In this document: positions 1 to 6,196 of the stretch, one piece after another
How the letters are laid out: each line of letters begins with the position of its first letter
How positions within the stretch are numbered: the stretch's first letter is position 1
NCBI GenBank assembly: GCA_945935945.1
Contig: CAMESA010000009.1
Span: 1-21,742, forward strand
Length of the DNA stretch: 21,742 nucleotides
DNA from: an uncultured Mollicutes bacterium
GTDB taxonomy: Bacteria > Bacillota_I > Bacilli_A > RFN20 > CAG-826
Direction of reading: 5' to 3'
Notes under the pieces: generated by a model
Told to the model about the DNA's origin: nothing
Database searches by the model: none
The model's input: only the letters and a program-made list of their open reading frames with translations
Program-made: the position numbers and the translations under genes

Positions 1-528
1 GATTTGAAATATAGGTTTCATTCTGAAGATAAACGTTTGTTGTGTCTTAACAATATAAATGATTTTCACAAAAGATATGATTATGCTGTAGGTGTACAAA
101 TGATCTTAACTCAGTATGTCATTGATTTGTGGAAAGAAGGTAAATTTGATGTAAACGAATTTATTCAGACCCAAATTCCTGGAAACAAGTTAGCCTTTTT
201 ATATCCACACCCTATACGTACTGGTATGGTTTTACCTGATTTTAATTTTAAACGTCATGATTTGTTTAAGTTTTTGGAATATCTAAAAAAAGCTAATTTA
301 GAGGTATATTATGGATTTTTACAATCTACTAAAAACTCGTGTTCATTTAAGTATACAGGCTTAAAAGGAAGAGAATTAAGTGACGAATATACAGAACAAC
401 CTGTTTTAACAGATGGAAAACAAATTTTAGCAGAATGTGGACATTCTGTTTTATATAGATGTTATAGTGATAGTGATAAATGCCTATTGTGCGATTTAGA
501 GGCACTGGATAATGAAATTTACATCTGA
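1..528 (+). CDS. Hypothetical protein with C-terminal Cys/His zinc-binding motif, 5'-partial
   Basis: The reading frame is open to the left edge (first codon GAT at base 1), so the gene probably begins upstream. A TTG at base 4 is the first possible start but no ribosome binding site is visible before it. About 175 residues are present and end at TGA. Numbering from the TTG, the C-terminus holds C145-G-H147, C153, C160 and C163 in the order CGH-x5-C-x6-CLLC, which looks like a small zinc-binding site (inference from spacing). The rest, rich in aromatic and charged residues, matches nothing I recognise. Its 3' end overlaps the next gene by 17 nt, so the two are probably co-transcribed and translationally coupled. 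It may be an accessory host-interaction gene. Function unknown. Confidence 0.75.
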   Translation, partial: DLKYRFHSEDKRLLCLNNINDFHKRYDYAVGVQMILTQYVIDLWKEGKFDVNEFIQTQIPGNKLAFLYPHPIRTGMVLPDFNFKRHDLFKFLEYLKKANLEVYYGFLQSTKNSCSFKYTGLKGRELSDEYTEQPVLTDGKQILAECGHSVLYRCYSDSDKCLLCDLEALDNEIYI

Positions 529-1204
529 AATTAGAATTAAGCATTGCCCGATTTGTGGACATGAATCATCATATATAGAAAAAGACGGTTTGTTTACGAT
601 ATATTGTGAACATTGTAAGTCTAAGTCGATAAATGTTTCGGTTTCACATTATAATGTAGAAGAAGCCGTTAAACTTTGGAACACTAGACCAGTTTTTGAT
701 ACGATCTCTGAAAATTTCGAATATCTATATAAGTTTTTTCAATTTTATAGTGGAGAATTGAAAGATAGAGAAGTATTAAATAGTTTACAAACTGGTAAGA
801 ATTATTTGTTTTTTAGTAATTTATTTTTTGATCCAAACAAACAGACAGCTGGTTGCTTGATTACAAAAAACGGAGAGGTGTTACCTTGTCTGGTTTCTCA
901 TCTAAATTCTTATAAAGAGTACATGAATCTATCTGACAATGAAGTAACTGGTGAAATGCTAGATAAAGCTATCCACAATGGATTTGTTAGAGTTTCTTTT
1001 TATGGTAAATGTTTAATAACAGAATTGAATAGAGACAAGATTAATTGTAAACAAATTATGTCTTTGTACAAATATATCGATGACAATAAAAATTCTCTAC
1101 TATCAAGTATAAAGACGTGGGGATTGTCGTATACAACAAATCAATCAAGTTTTTATACAAATATACTTGATTATCTAAATGAAATATTGCTTATGAAAGA
1201 TTAA
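512..1204 (+). CDS. Lar-type zinc-ribbon protein with an extra C-terminal domain
   Basis: This 230-residue protein starts with ATG at 512, inside the end of the upstream gene, with a weak AGAGG about 11 nt before it. Residues 11-60 form a treble-cysteine ribbon: C12-P-I-C15, then C32-E-H-C35, then a conserved ending EEAVKLWNTRP with W56, N57 and R59. This CPxCG...CxxC...A(V/I)xxWNxR pattern is characteristic of the Lar restriction-alleviation zinc-ribbon family, common in phages and prophages. Only some members have a demonstrated effect on type I restriction. Typical Lar proteins are under 100 residues, so residues 65-230 are an added region I do not recognise. Its TAA stop shares bases with the stop of the convergent gene. 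Zinc binding is well supported; an anti-restriction role is speculative. Confidence 0.8.
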   Translation: MKFTSEIRIKHCPICGHESSYIEKDGLFTIYCEHCKSKSINVSVSHYNVEEAVKLWNTRPVFDTISENFEYLYKFFQFYSGELKDREVLNSLQTGKNYLFFSNLFFDPNKQTAGCLITKNGEVLPCLVSHLNSYKEYMNLSDNEVTGEMLDKAIHNGFVRVSFYGKCLITELNRDKINCKQIMSLYKYIDDNKNSLLSSIKTWGLSYTTNQSSFYTNILDYLNEILLMKD

Positions 1205-1884
1205 ATGTTCATATATGCAATATAAATGGAACTACTTGAGCTACAAGAAGATGAACAAGATGATGAGCTTGATGAAGAACTCGAACTGAACGCAGCTATG
1301 TCGTAAACAACTTGGTGCATTCTAGCAGTTCTATTCACAACTTCTTCTAAATTTGCTAACATTTTTGTAACATCTTCAGCAACGATTAACTCAGAATCAT
1401 CAACATTAACTTGTGTTGGCCAACTTTGGTTTTTCTTATACATTCTTGATGGTACAGGTCTTTCGTTACTAGAAACGATCACAATATTATATGCACAAAA
1501 TGTAGCCACATTATTCCAAAAATTGATGATACCTCTTGTAGAAATTAGAGTATCTGTTTTTGCATCCATTCCTCGATTATGCATAAATGTGTTGAAGTCT
1601 TTTCTTACATCATTTATGGATACACGTGGTAAAACAGTGCTAGAATTTGCTGTCATAACAGCTCCAACTTTTACTACAGGAGCATTGTATCCAGAATCTT
1701 TTGAAGAAGTTCTTTCTGTATCGAAGCGTTTTTCGAAATCTGTTCTCCATTCAATTGGAACCTGTGATACATAGGCTTCTTGTGTTTCTGCAACGTTTAA
1801 CAAGTTTGCATCGTTTTGTATCCAGTCAAAGAAGTGTTGAACTAGATCGCCATAAGTTATTGTTTCACCTGGTTTAATCGCCAT
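1201..1884 (-). CDS. Hypothetical, possibly tail-associated protein with poly-serine/cysteine tail
   Basis: This 227-residue protein starts at ATG 1884 with AAGGA 8-9 nt upstream. Its start overlaps the end of the preceding gene by 11 nt. The N-terminus, MAIKPGETITYGDL, resembles the 'GdtItasdin' opening seen in some phage tail-fibre-associated proteins, a weak hint of a virion role. Residues 200-219 are 18 serines interrupted by two cysteines, followed by a hydrophobic IYIAYMNI end. The serines use all six serine codons, so the tail is maintained at protein level and is not a simple DNA repeat. No catalytic motif or membrane segment is obvious. Its stop overlaps the stop of the convergent gene within TTAA at 1201-1204. 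Function unknown. Confidence 0.8.
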   Translation of the reverse strand: MAIKPGETITYGDLVQHFFDWIQNDANLLNVAETQEAYVSQVPIEWRTDFEKRFDTERTSSKDSGYNAPVVKVGAVMTANSSTVLPRVSINDVRKDFNTFMHNRGMDAKTDTLISTRGIINFWNNVATFCAYNIVIVSSNERPVPSRMYKKNQSWPTQVNVDDSELIVAEDVTKMLANLEEVVNRTARMHQVVYDIAAFSSSSSSSSSSCSSSCSSSSSIYIAYMNI

Positions 1885-2527
1885 TTACTTTTCCTTCGTT
1901 AAAGAAATTTGCTAAGAAATTGATAGACATACCTGTTTTAACTAACATTAGGTTTAAAAATTTATAAGCGTCTTCAATTGGTAAGCATTCTGTTGTAGCT
2001 ATATCTGGTGCATATGAGAATATGCCTGCTGCAGTTCCAAAGTCCATCATAGAAAATAACACTTGATATAGAATAGGCAATTGTTTTACCGTTTCTAACG
2101 GTGAATAGATCAATTTGTTGTAGCTTTTTATCAATGACAGAAAATATATGCTGAAATTTCTTAAAAATTCTTTTAATTCAATATCTAGTTCAACTTTTAT
2201 ATCAACCAATTCAACAGTGTTATTAAAATAAATGTCTTGACTGTTAAAGAACGATTCTTCTAGATTATTATATGTTTTCAATAGATTGAATAAGTTCAAT
2301 GTAATTAGCGGACTTGATCTATCATCATGTTTCATTGCATATCTAAACACAGTACATAATTTGTTTTCCTCAAGATCCTTAAAATCTAAGAGTAATTTGT
2401 CTTCTTTTGTTGCAACTTCCAAAAATTGGTTTAACTCTTCTTCACTTATTGAGTTTAAAATTTTAATTCTGTTTTCTGAAAGTGTTTGCAGGTGTTTATT
2501 TATGTCTTCACCGAAGTCTAACATCAT
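1874..2527 (-). CDS. Hypothetical acidic helical protein
   Basis: A 217-residue protein. It has a strong ribosome binding site (TAGGAG) 6-7 nt before a double ATG at 2527, and the first ATG is taken as start. The sequence is rich in Leu, Glu, Asp and Asn, looks mainly alpha-helical, and has no Cys motif, signal peptide or clear membrane segment, although residues 150-175 are moderately hydrophobic. I do not recognise the family. It overlaps the downstream poly-serine gene by 11 nt, so the pair forms a coupled two-gene unit read from the divergent region at 2528-2697. A TTTACA-N17-TATAGT promoter lies about 50 nt upstream. Its place at the far end of the tail region allows a structural, chaperone or accessory role, and the sequence does not decide between them. 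Confidence 0.8.
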   Translation of the reverse strand: MMLDFGEDINKHLQTLSENRIKILNSISEEELNQFLEVATKEDKLLLDFKDLEENKLCTVFRYAMKHDDRSSPLITLNLFNLLKTYNNLEESFFNSQDIYFNNTVELVDIKVELDIELKEFLRNFSIYFLSLIKSYNKLIYSPLETVKQLPILYQVLFSMMDFGTAAGIFSYAPDIATTECLPIEDAYKFLNLMLVKTGMSINFLANFFNEGKVNGD

Positions 2528-2543
2528 ATTCTCCTATACTTAT

Positions 2544-2576
2544 GTTTAGAACTTAATTTTTTTATTATTTCTAAAC
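2544..2576. promoter_or_regulatory. 8-bp perfect inverted repeat in leader of the 2527 gene
   Basis: GTTTAGAA at 2544-2551 and its exact reverse complement TTCTAAAC at 2569-2576 flank a 17-nt AT-only-but-one spacer. It lies between the predicted -10 (2578-2583) and the start codon (2527) of the minus-strand gene, so it is in the transcribed leader. It could be an operator for a dimeric repressor with half-sites about 25 bp centre to centre, or a weak RNA hairpin. The long AT loop makes a strong terminator unlikely. The arm nearer the gene contains the AGTTCT hexamer (minus strand) seen in other gaps of the window. Confidence 0.4.
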
Positions 2577-2577
2577 A

Positions 2578-2606
2578 ACTATAAATCAAAACGGTAGAAT
2601 TGTAAA
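2578..2606 (-). promoter_or_regulatory. Sigma70-like promoter for the 2527/1884 gene pair
   Basis: On the minus strand TTTACA (2601-2606) is followed by exactly 17 nt and TATAGT (2578-2583), close to the TTGACA-N17-TATAAT consensus. The predicted transcription start is near 2571, giving a leader of about 44 nt. The upstream context TTTAACTTTACAWTTCTA is shared with the promoter at 3607-3635, which supports a real, possibly phage-specific class. Confidence 0.55.
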
Positions 2607-2636
2607 GTTAAAAATTTATAAAATTGTCTTTATTTT

Positions 2637-2665
2637 TTTACAATTTTTATATATTCTAATTAATA
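2637..2665 (+). promoter_or_regulatory. Possible promoter for the solitary plus-strand gene
   Basis: On the plus strand TTTACAATT begins at 2637, and 17 nt later comes TTAATA (2660-2665), which places a start about 25 nt before the ATG at 2698. An overlapping alternative is TTGTCT at 2624 with TATATA at 2648 (18-nt spacing). The region is so AT-rich that chance matches are likely; that some promoter lies here is better supported than which hexamers it uses. Confidence 0.35.
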
Positions 2666-2697
2666 AGATGAAAACAAAAAGAGGAAACTTTTTATAG

Positions 2698-3162
2698 ATG
2701 AGAAGCGATGATTATAAACTAAAATTAAATATGGAAGAATTGTTTCCACCCGCATGGTATGAGAATGTCACAAACGCTGCTAATTATGCTTTGCATAACA
2801 TGAATATTCCAGAAGAAAAAATGGATGATTTAGTAATGCATATAATTGACTATAACATAAATAAACAACTTAACGATAAACTTTTGAATTCAATTACAGA
2901 TGATTTACCATCGTATCTTTCTTTTGTAGATAACTCTGCGACTAGAGTTTTTAATGAATTCAAAGGGATTTTAGATGCTTGTGATATTTGTCCATCTTTC
3001 AAAGAACATGTGATGTATATTCAATTAAGTAACTCTGAACGTGATAAGAAGACATTTAAGTTTTGGAAAGAAATAGCCAAAAAAGATTTCAAAAGTCTTT
3101 CTTTAACAACTAGAGAGCTTAAAGAACAAGAATGTATTAAACTAACTATTCGTAAAAAATGA
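2698..3162 (+). CDS. Hypothetical protein, solitary plus-strand gene
   Basis: A 154-residue protein starting at ATG 2698, with AAGAGGA about 12 nt upstream. The sequence looks soluble and mostly helical, with an acidic N-terminal half and a lysine-rich C-terminus ending in IRKK. One CxxC (CDIC) lies near residues 94-97, without a second pair that would make a zinc site. No family is recognised. It is the only plus-strand gene to the right of 1204, has its own likely promoter in the divergent gap, and its last 21 nt overlap the end of a convergent small gene. Its orientation, opposite to the tail genes, suggests it is expressed separately, perhaps earlier. Function unknown. Confidence 0.75.
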   Translation: MRSDDYKLKLNMEELFPPAWYENVTNAANYALHNMNIPEEKMDDLVMHIIDYNINKQLNDKLLNSITDDLPSYLSFVDNSATRVFNEFKGILDACDICPSFKEHVMYIQLSNSERDKKTFKFWKEIAKKDFKSLSLTTRELKEQECIKLTIRKK

Positions 3163-3357
3163 TATGTTTAGAGGTATAAAAATTTGATGTACACTTTCTG
3201 GTGTCGAAACAGTACGAATAAGTCCACCAGGAACTCTAAGGTAACAAATTGAACAACCGACCTCGTTTGAATCACAAACAACGTATTCAAATCTTCTTAA
3301 AATTTTTAATCTAGATTCTTCTACTTCCTTAAAATTAGTTTGTTTTTTCTTGAACAT
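3142..3357 (-). CDS. Small hypothetical protein
   Basis: A 71-residue protein. I chose ATG 3357 because it follows the stop of the upstream gene by 4 nt with GAG about 8 nt before it, the usual coupled arrangement. An in-frame TTG at 3369 would add four residues and overlap the upstream gene. The N-terminus is basic (MFKKKQTNFK). The remainder has C28, C35 and C38 and a beta-strand-like end, GGLIRTV and HQIFIPL. It uses a TAG stop and overlaps the convergent plus-strand gene by 21 nt. No family recognised. Good spacing and non-random composition make it a likely real gene. Confidence 0.6.
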   Translation of the reverse strand: MFKKKQTNFKEVEESRLKILRRFEYVVCDSNEVGCSICYLRVPGGLIRTVSTPESVHQIFIPLNISFFTNS

Positions 3358-3361
3358 ATTT

Positions 3362-3580
3362 TTACTCAAAATGACTTTTCAAATATTTTAACGTACTTGG
3401 GAATTCTTTTACATCTTCATCTGATAACTGAAGAGTTTTTGTATCAAAAATAAGTTGATTATCACATATTTTATAATTTTTCTTTATTAAACTTTTAACT
3501 TCATTTACAGAAAGATACAATTGATGTTTCGTTGAAGAAATCATCTTAATCCCTATTTCATCTAGGTTTATTATACGCAT
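3362..3580 (-). CDS. Small hypothetical protein
   Basis: A 72-residue protein with a strong ribosome binding site (GGAGAAG) 6 nt before ATG 3580, and a sigma70-like promoter just upstream that predicts a leader of about 20 nt. It is lysine- and leucine-rich, with alternating charged and hydrophobic residues. There is no cysteine pair apart from a single Cys, and no membrane segment. It is followed closely by another small gene, forming a two-gene unit. Size, own promoter and position between structural blocks are typical of phage accessory genes, but no function can be read from it. Confidence 0.65.
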   Translation of the reverse strand: MRIINLDEIGIKMISSTKHQLYLSVNEVKSLIKKNYKICDNQLIFDTKTLQLSDEDVKEFPSTLKYLKSHFE

Positions 3581-3606
3581 ATATCTTCTCCATCTAATTA
3601 TATATA

Positions 3607-3635
3607 ATAATATAATGGATTTCTAGAAATGTAAA
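3607..3635 (-). promoter_or_regulatory. Sigma70-like promoter with palindrome in its spacer
   Basis: On the minus strand TTTACA (3630-3635), 17 nt and TATTAT (3607-3612) lie just upstream of the gene starting at 3580. The predicted start is near 3600. The block TTTAACTTTACAWTTCTA recurs at the 2578-2606 promoter. The spacer contains the perfect 12-bp palindrome ATTTCTAGAAAT (3619-3630), which overlaps the edge of the -35 hexamer and is well placed for a repressor. Confidence 0.55.
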
Positions 3636-3660
3636 GTTAAATTCTTATTTATTACCAAAA

Positions 3661-3696
3661 TTTCTTCGTATGTCGGAATATAAGAAAGGTTTTTTG
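3661..3696. terminator. Weak possible bidirectional terminator
   Basis: TTTCTT (3661-3666) can pair with AAGAAA (3682-3687) with some inner TAT/ATA pairing, followed on the plus strand by GGTTTTTTG. On the minus strand the hairpin lies just past the end of the fibre operon (3701) and is followed by a shorter T run. The stem is A/T-rich and weak. Position is the main support. Confidence 0.25.
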
Positions 3697-3700
3697 TTTA

Positions 3701-3901
3701 TTATATGTTTTCTCCGTTTATCAAATCTATTTCCGTTGATATTTCAGATTCAACTTCTTCTCTACTTGTAATTGTTGAAATTGCAGTGCTCAAATTGTCA
3801 AAGTTCTGAATCTGTGGAATTGTACCACCTTTGTTTTGTACTTGTGTATAAGAATTTGATAAATTTGTTTGTAATTTTGTTAATTCAGTCTCTATACTCA
3901 T
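3701..3901 (-). CDS. Short KGGTIP-type tail-fibre-associated protein
   Basis: A 66-residue protein with AGGAG 9 nt before ATG 3901, and 12 nt downstream of the fibre gene's TAG stop. The core SYTQVQNKGGTIPQIQNFDN and the following LSTAIS match a short motif widespread in phage tail-fibre and structural proteins (a helix of about 20 residues, then KGGT(I/V)P, then NLxxLxxAIxSI). That motif is usually found as a linker or small repeat within larger tail proteins; here it is almost the whole product. The C-terminus is acidic. It is probably a small tail-fibre accessory or adaptor, the last gene of the baseplate-fibre operon. The motif is seen directly; the role is inferred from context. Confidence 0.65.
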   Translation of the reverse strand: MSIETELTKLQTNLSNSYTQVQNKGGTIPQIQNFDNLSTAISTITSREEVESEISTEIDLINGENI

Positions 3902-3913
3902 CGGTATTTACTC

Positions 3914-6172
3914 CTAGCTTTCTTCATCTAATGTCACATTGATTGTTTGATCACCATCAGCAACATTTATTATACCAGATACACTTGAATATCCTTCTTT
4001 TGAAATAGACCAATTTGTATCGTTTGATATACAAATTATAACAGTACCATTTGAGATTTGTCTAGAAGATGATTTTCCATCATTTCTTGTTAGATTCAAT
4101 GTTGCTGTTTGAACATTTATATTAAACGTAATGGAAGCTATAGAATACTCAATTATTTTTGTTGATCCAACATTTCCAGTTGTAAACATATAATTATCTG
4201 ATGAATTGTTTGAGTAAACAATGAAGTTATACTCATGGTTAGGTAATAATAAATATTTTTTATAGTTATCTGTCGTTGAATGACCATATGAATCCATGAT
4301 AAAATTTGTTTCACTATGATCAAATAATGTAGAATTGTCTGTTGTATAACTAGTATTAGGTATAAATTTAGCTTTAAAAGTTACACTTGGTATGTTTCCT
4401 AACATTGAGGATATATCAATTTGTTTTAACGCTCTCCAAACATTGCCATTCGTGGCAATTGTATAATCCTGTTCTTCTGGAATTGTAGATTGTGATAAAG
4501 ATGGAATTTCTTCATCATGACGAATACGCCAAGGAGATCCTCCTTCAACAATTTCGTCTGTTGCTGTCATTCCTGTTAAATTTGTCAAATCAACTTTTAG
4601 TAATCCAGCCGCAGGGTTTCTATTATACAAAGTTGATGCAATTGAAAATCTTGCTGTTGTGTTCGTAGCGGATGTAATACTAACAGATTGTTCATTGATA
4701 CTTGTTGCTCCATATGTATAATTACAAACAGCCTGTGTAATTTCACCAATTGTTCCTTGTGCGTCAGTTGTATTTGCTACCATTGTAGGAATAATTTGTA
4801 ATTGGCGATATAGAATTTTATAATAGTTATCTGTAACGGTAGATTTTGCGAAAAGGGTATTGTTCACTTCAAATCCACTTCCAGCAGTTGTGATTGATCC
4901 AATTTGATACGTATAAGTACCATCACCATTCTCTGTAGAAGTTAACGTGAATTTAGCATCTACATTAGTTCCTGAAGTTATTATAAATGGATTCATGCTA
5001 GATATATCTAAATTTCCAACATTTTCTTCCATCGTTAAACCAGTGATTCCACCTGTTCTATTAACCTGAGATACAGTAACACTAAGGAAATCTAACGGAT
5101 CATCACGCAAATATATTCCTGTGTTGTATGGTACACCTACTTTGAACCCTGTTTGTGATTGAATAATAGTTGGTTCCCTATATAAAATATCACCATCGTA
5201 CGTACTATATAAATTTTCCCAATTTTCGACATTTGTTAAATATTTATTAGCACTGTCAGCTTGAATTTTTCCTGATTTACTTTCTATATATTGAACAACT
5301 GCTCTTGTTTCTGGGTAGTGGCCATTAGAAATGCTTGTATCATCAATAACTGTATCTTTGTTATAAATTCTTTCAAGTGTAGAGATATCAACATCACCAC
5401 TTATTATATCATATAGAATACTTGGATCAACATTACTGAGATCACTTTTAGCCAATGCAGGACCACTCATTCCTGATGGTCTTCCTGTTGTAATCGTTAG
5501 ATTGTTTGTATTAGCATTTGAAAAGTCATAATATGTTAAAGGTTTATTACCATCTTGAGAATCGTGAATAGTAGCATTTGCCAAACTAGAAGTATTTATG
5601 TTACTTGTATCTGCATATGCTAAAGGTTTATTCTCTGGATCAGTTGATGGATGGTATGTATTTGTAGCTAAGTCTTTAGTATTAATATTACTTGTATTAG
5701 CATATGCCAAATTTTCACCTTGGTGTTTTCCTTGGACTCCAGCACCAGTAGCTAAATCTACAGTGCTTACGTTTGACATATTTGCGTTTGCTTTTAGATC
5801 CAATTTTGTCTGAACTTCTGATTCTATAGCTAATCCATATTCGTTAAGTGTTGAAACAATTTTGTTTTTTGTACTTTGATTAGTAGATTTTTCTAAATTA
5901 GATAAATCAGCGTATGCCAAGTTACTATCATCAATCAAAGGACGATTTTCAGCTAACACTTTACTACTAACATTAAGTAAATCTGCTCTTGCCATCGGGA
6001 TACCACCTTTAGTTATTCCATTATGTAATCTAACAGTGGTATTAATATCTGTTCCAAGATTATCTTTTCCTAAATCTGCAGTAACTTCACCTTGAACACC
6101 AGTAAAAGCTAGGTTTTCAGAATGATTTCCTCTTCTTAATGCTACTGCTTTTGTTTCTACAACAGATGCCAT
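3914..6172 (-). CDS. Tail fibre protein with LAYxDxSN repeats and PEGA-like C-terminus
   Basis: A 752-residue fibre protein. Its ribosome binding site AAGGAAAG is 8 nt before ATG 6172. Residues 1-60 (VALRRGNHSENLAFTGVQGE, then GKDN and VRLHNGITKGGIPMA) match the phage fibre N-terminal module of the 'RRGtt..h..ftGa.GEvtvd...' type also found in Mtd-like proteins. Residues 59-253 carry repeated (N/P)LAYADxSNxxxxxLA units, the last four about 28-29 residues apart (154, 183, 211, 239). Residues 360-445 contain a GSGF-type beta module also seen in neighbouring proteins. Residues 670-750 resemble a PEGA-like beta-sandwich (NINVQTATLNLTRNDGK, then SISKEGYSSV and DQTINVTL). It is probably a receptor-binding or long fibre. 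No S74 or G2 protease domain is seen here. Confidence 0.85.
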   Translation of the reverse strand: MASVVETKAVALRRGNHSENLAFTGVQGEVTADLGKDNLGTDINTTVRLHNGITKGGIPMARADLLNVSSKVLAENRPLIDDSNLAYADLSNLEKSTNQSTKNKIVSTLNEYGLAIESEVQTKLDLKANANMSNVSTVDLATGAGVQGKHQGENLAYANTSNINTKDLATNTYHPSTDPENKPLAYADTSNINTSSLANATIHDSQDGNKPLTYYDFSNANTNNLTITTGRPSGMSGPALAKSDLSNVDPSILYDIISGDVDISTLERIYNKDTVIDDTSISNGHYPETRAVVQYIESKSGKIQADSANKYLTNVENWENLYSTYDGDILYREPTIIQSQTGFKVGVPYNTGIYLRDDPLDFLSVTVSQVNRTGGITGLTMEENVGNLDISSMNPFIITSGTNVDAKFTLTSTENGDGTYTYQIGSITTAGSGFEVNNTLFAKSTVTDNYYKILYRQLQIIPTMVANTTDAQGTIGEITQAVCNYTYGATSINEQSVSITSATNTTARFSIASTLYNRNPAAGLLKVDLTNLTGMTATDEIVEGGSPWRIRHDEEIPSLSQSTIPEEQDYTIATNGNVWRALKQIDISSMLGNIPSVTFKAKFIPNTSYTTDNSTLFDHSETNFIMDSYGHSTTDNYKKYLLLPNHEYNFIVYSNNSSDNYMFTTGNVGSTKIIEYSIASITFNINVQTATLNLTRNDGKSSSRQISNGTVIICISNDTNWSISKEGYSSVSGIINVADGDQTINVTLDEES

Positions 6173-6196
6173 TTTATAATCTTTCCTTTTCTACAT

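Noticed and set aside
1225..1290. Possible simple-sequence DNA repeat (GAT/GAA-like) on the plus strand
   Set aside because: The codons vary among all six serine codons and two TGT, so there is no regular DNA unit; it is a protein-level repeat.
3358..3369. TTG start extending the small gene at 3142-3357
   Set aside because: The ATG at 3357 sits 4 nt after the upstream stop with a better-placed GAG, so the TTG extension is less likely.
3914..6172. Possible diversity-generating retroelement target because of the Mtd-like fibre N-terminus
   Set aside because: No reverse transcriptase, template repeat or matching near-repeat is present in the window, and the C-terminus looks PEGA-like, not C-type-lectin-like.
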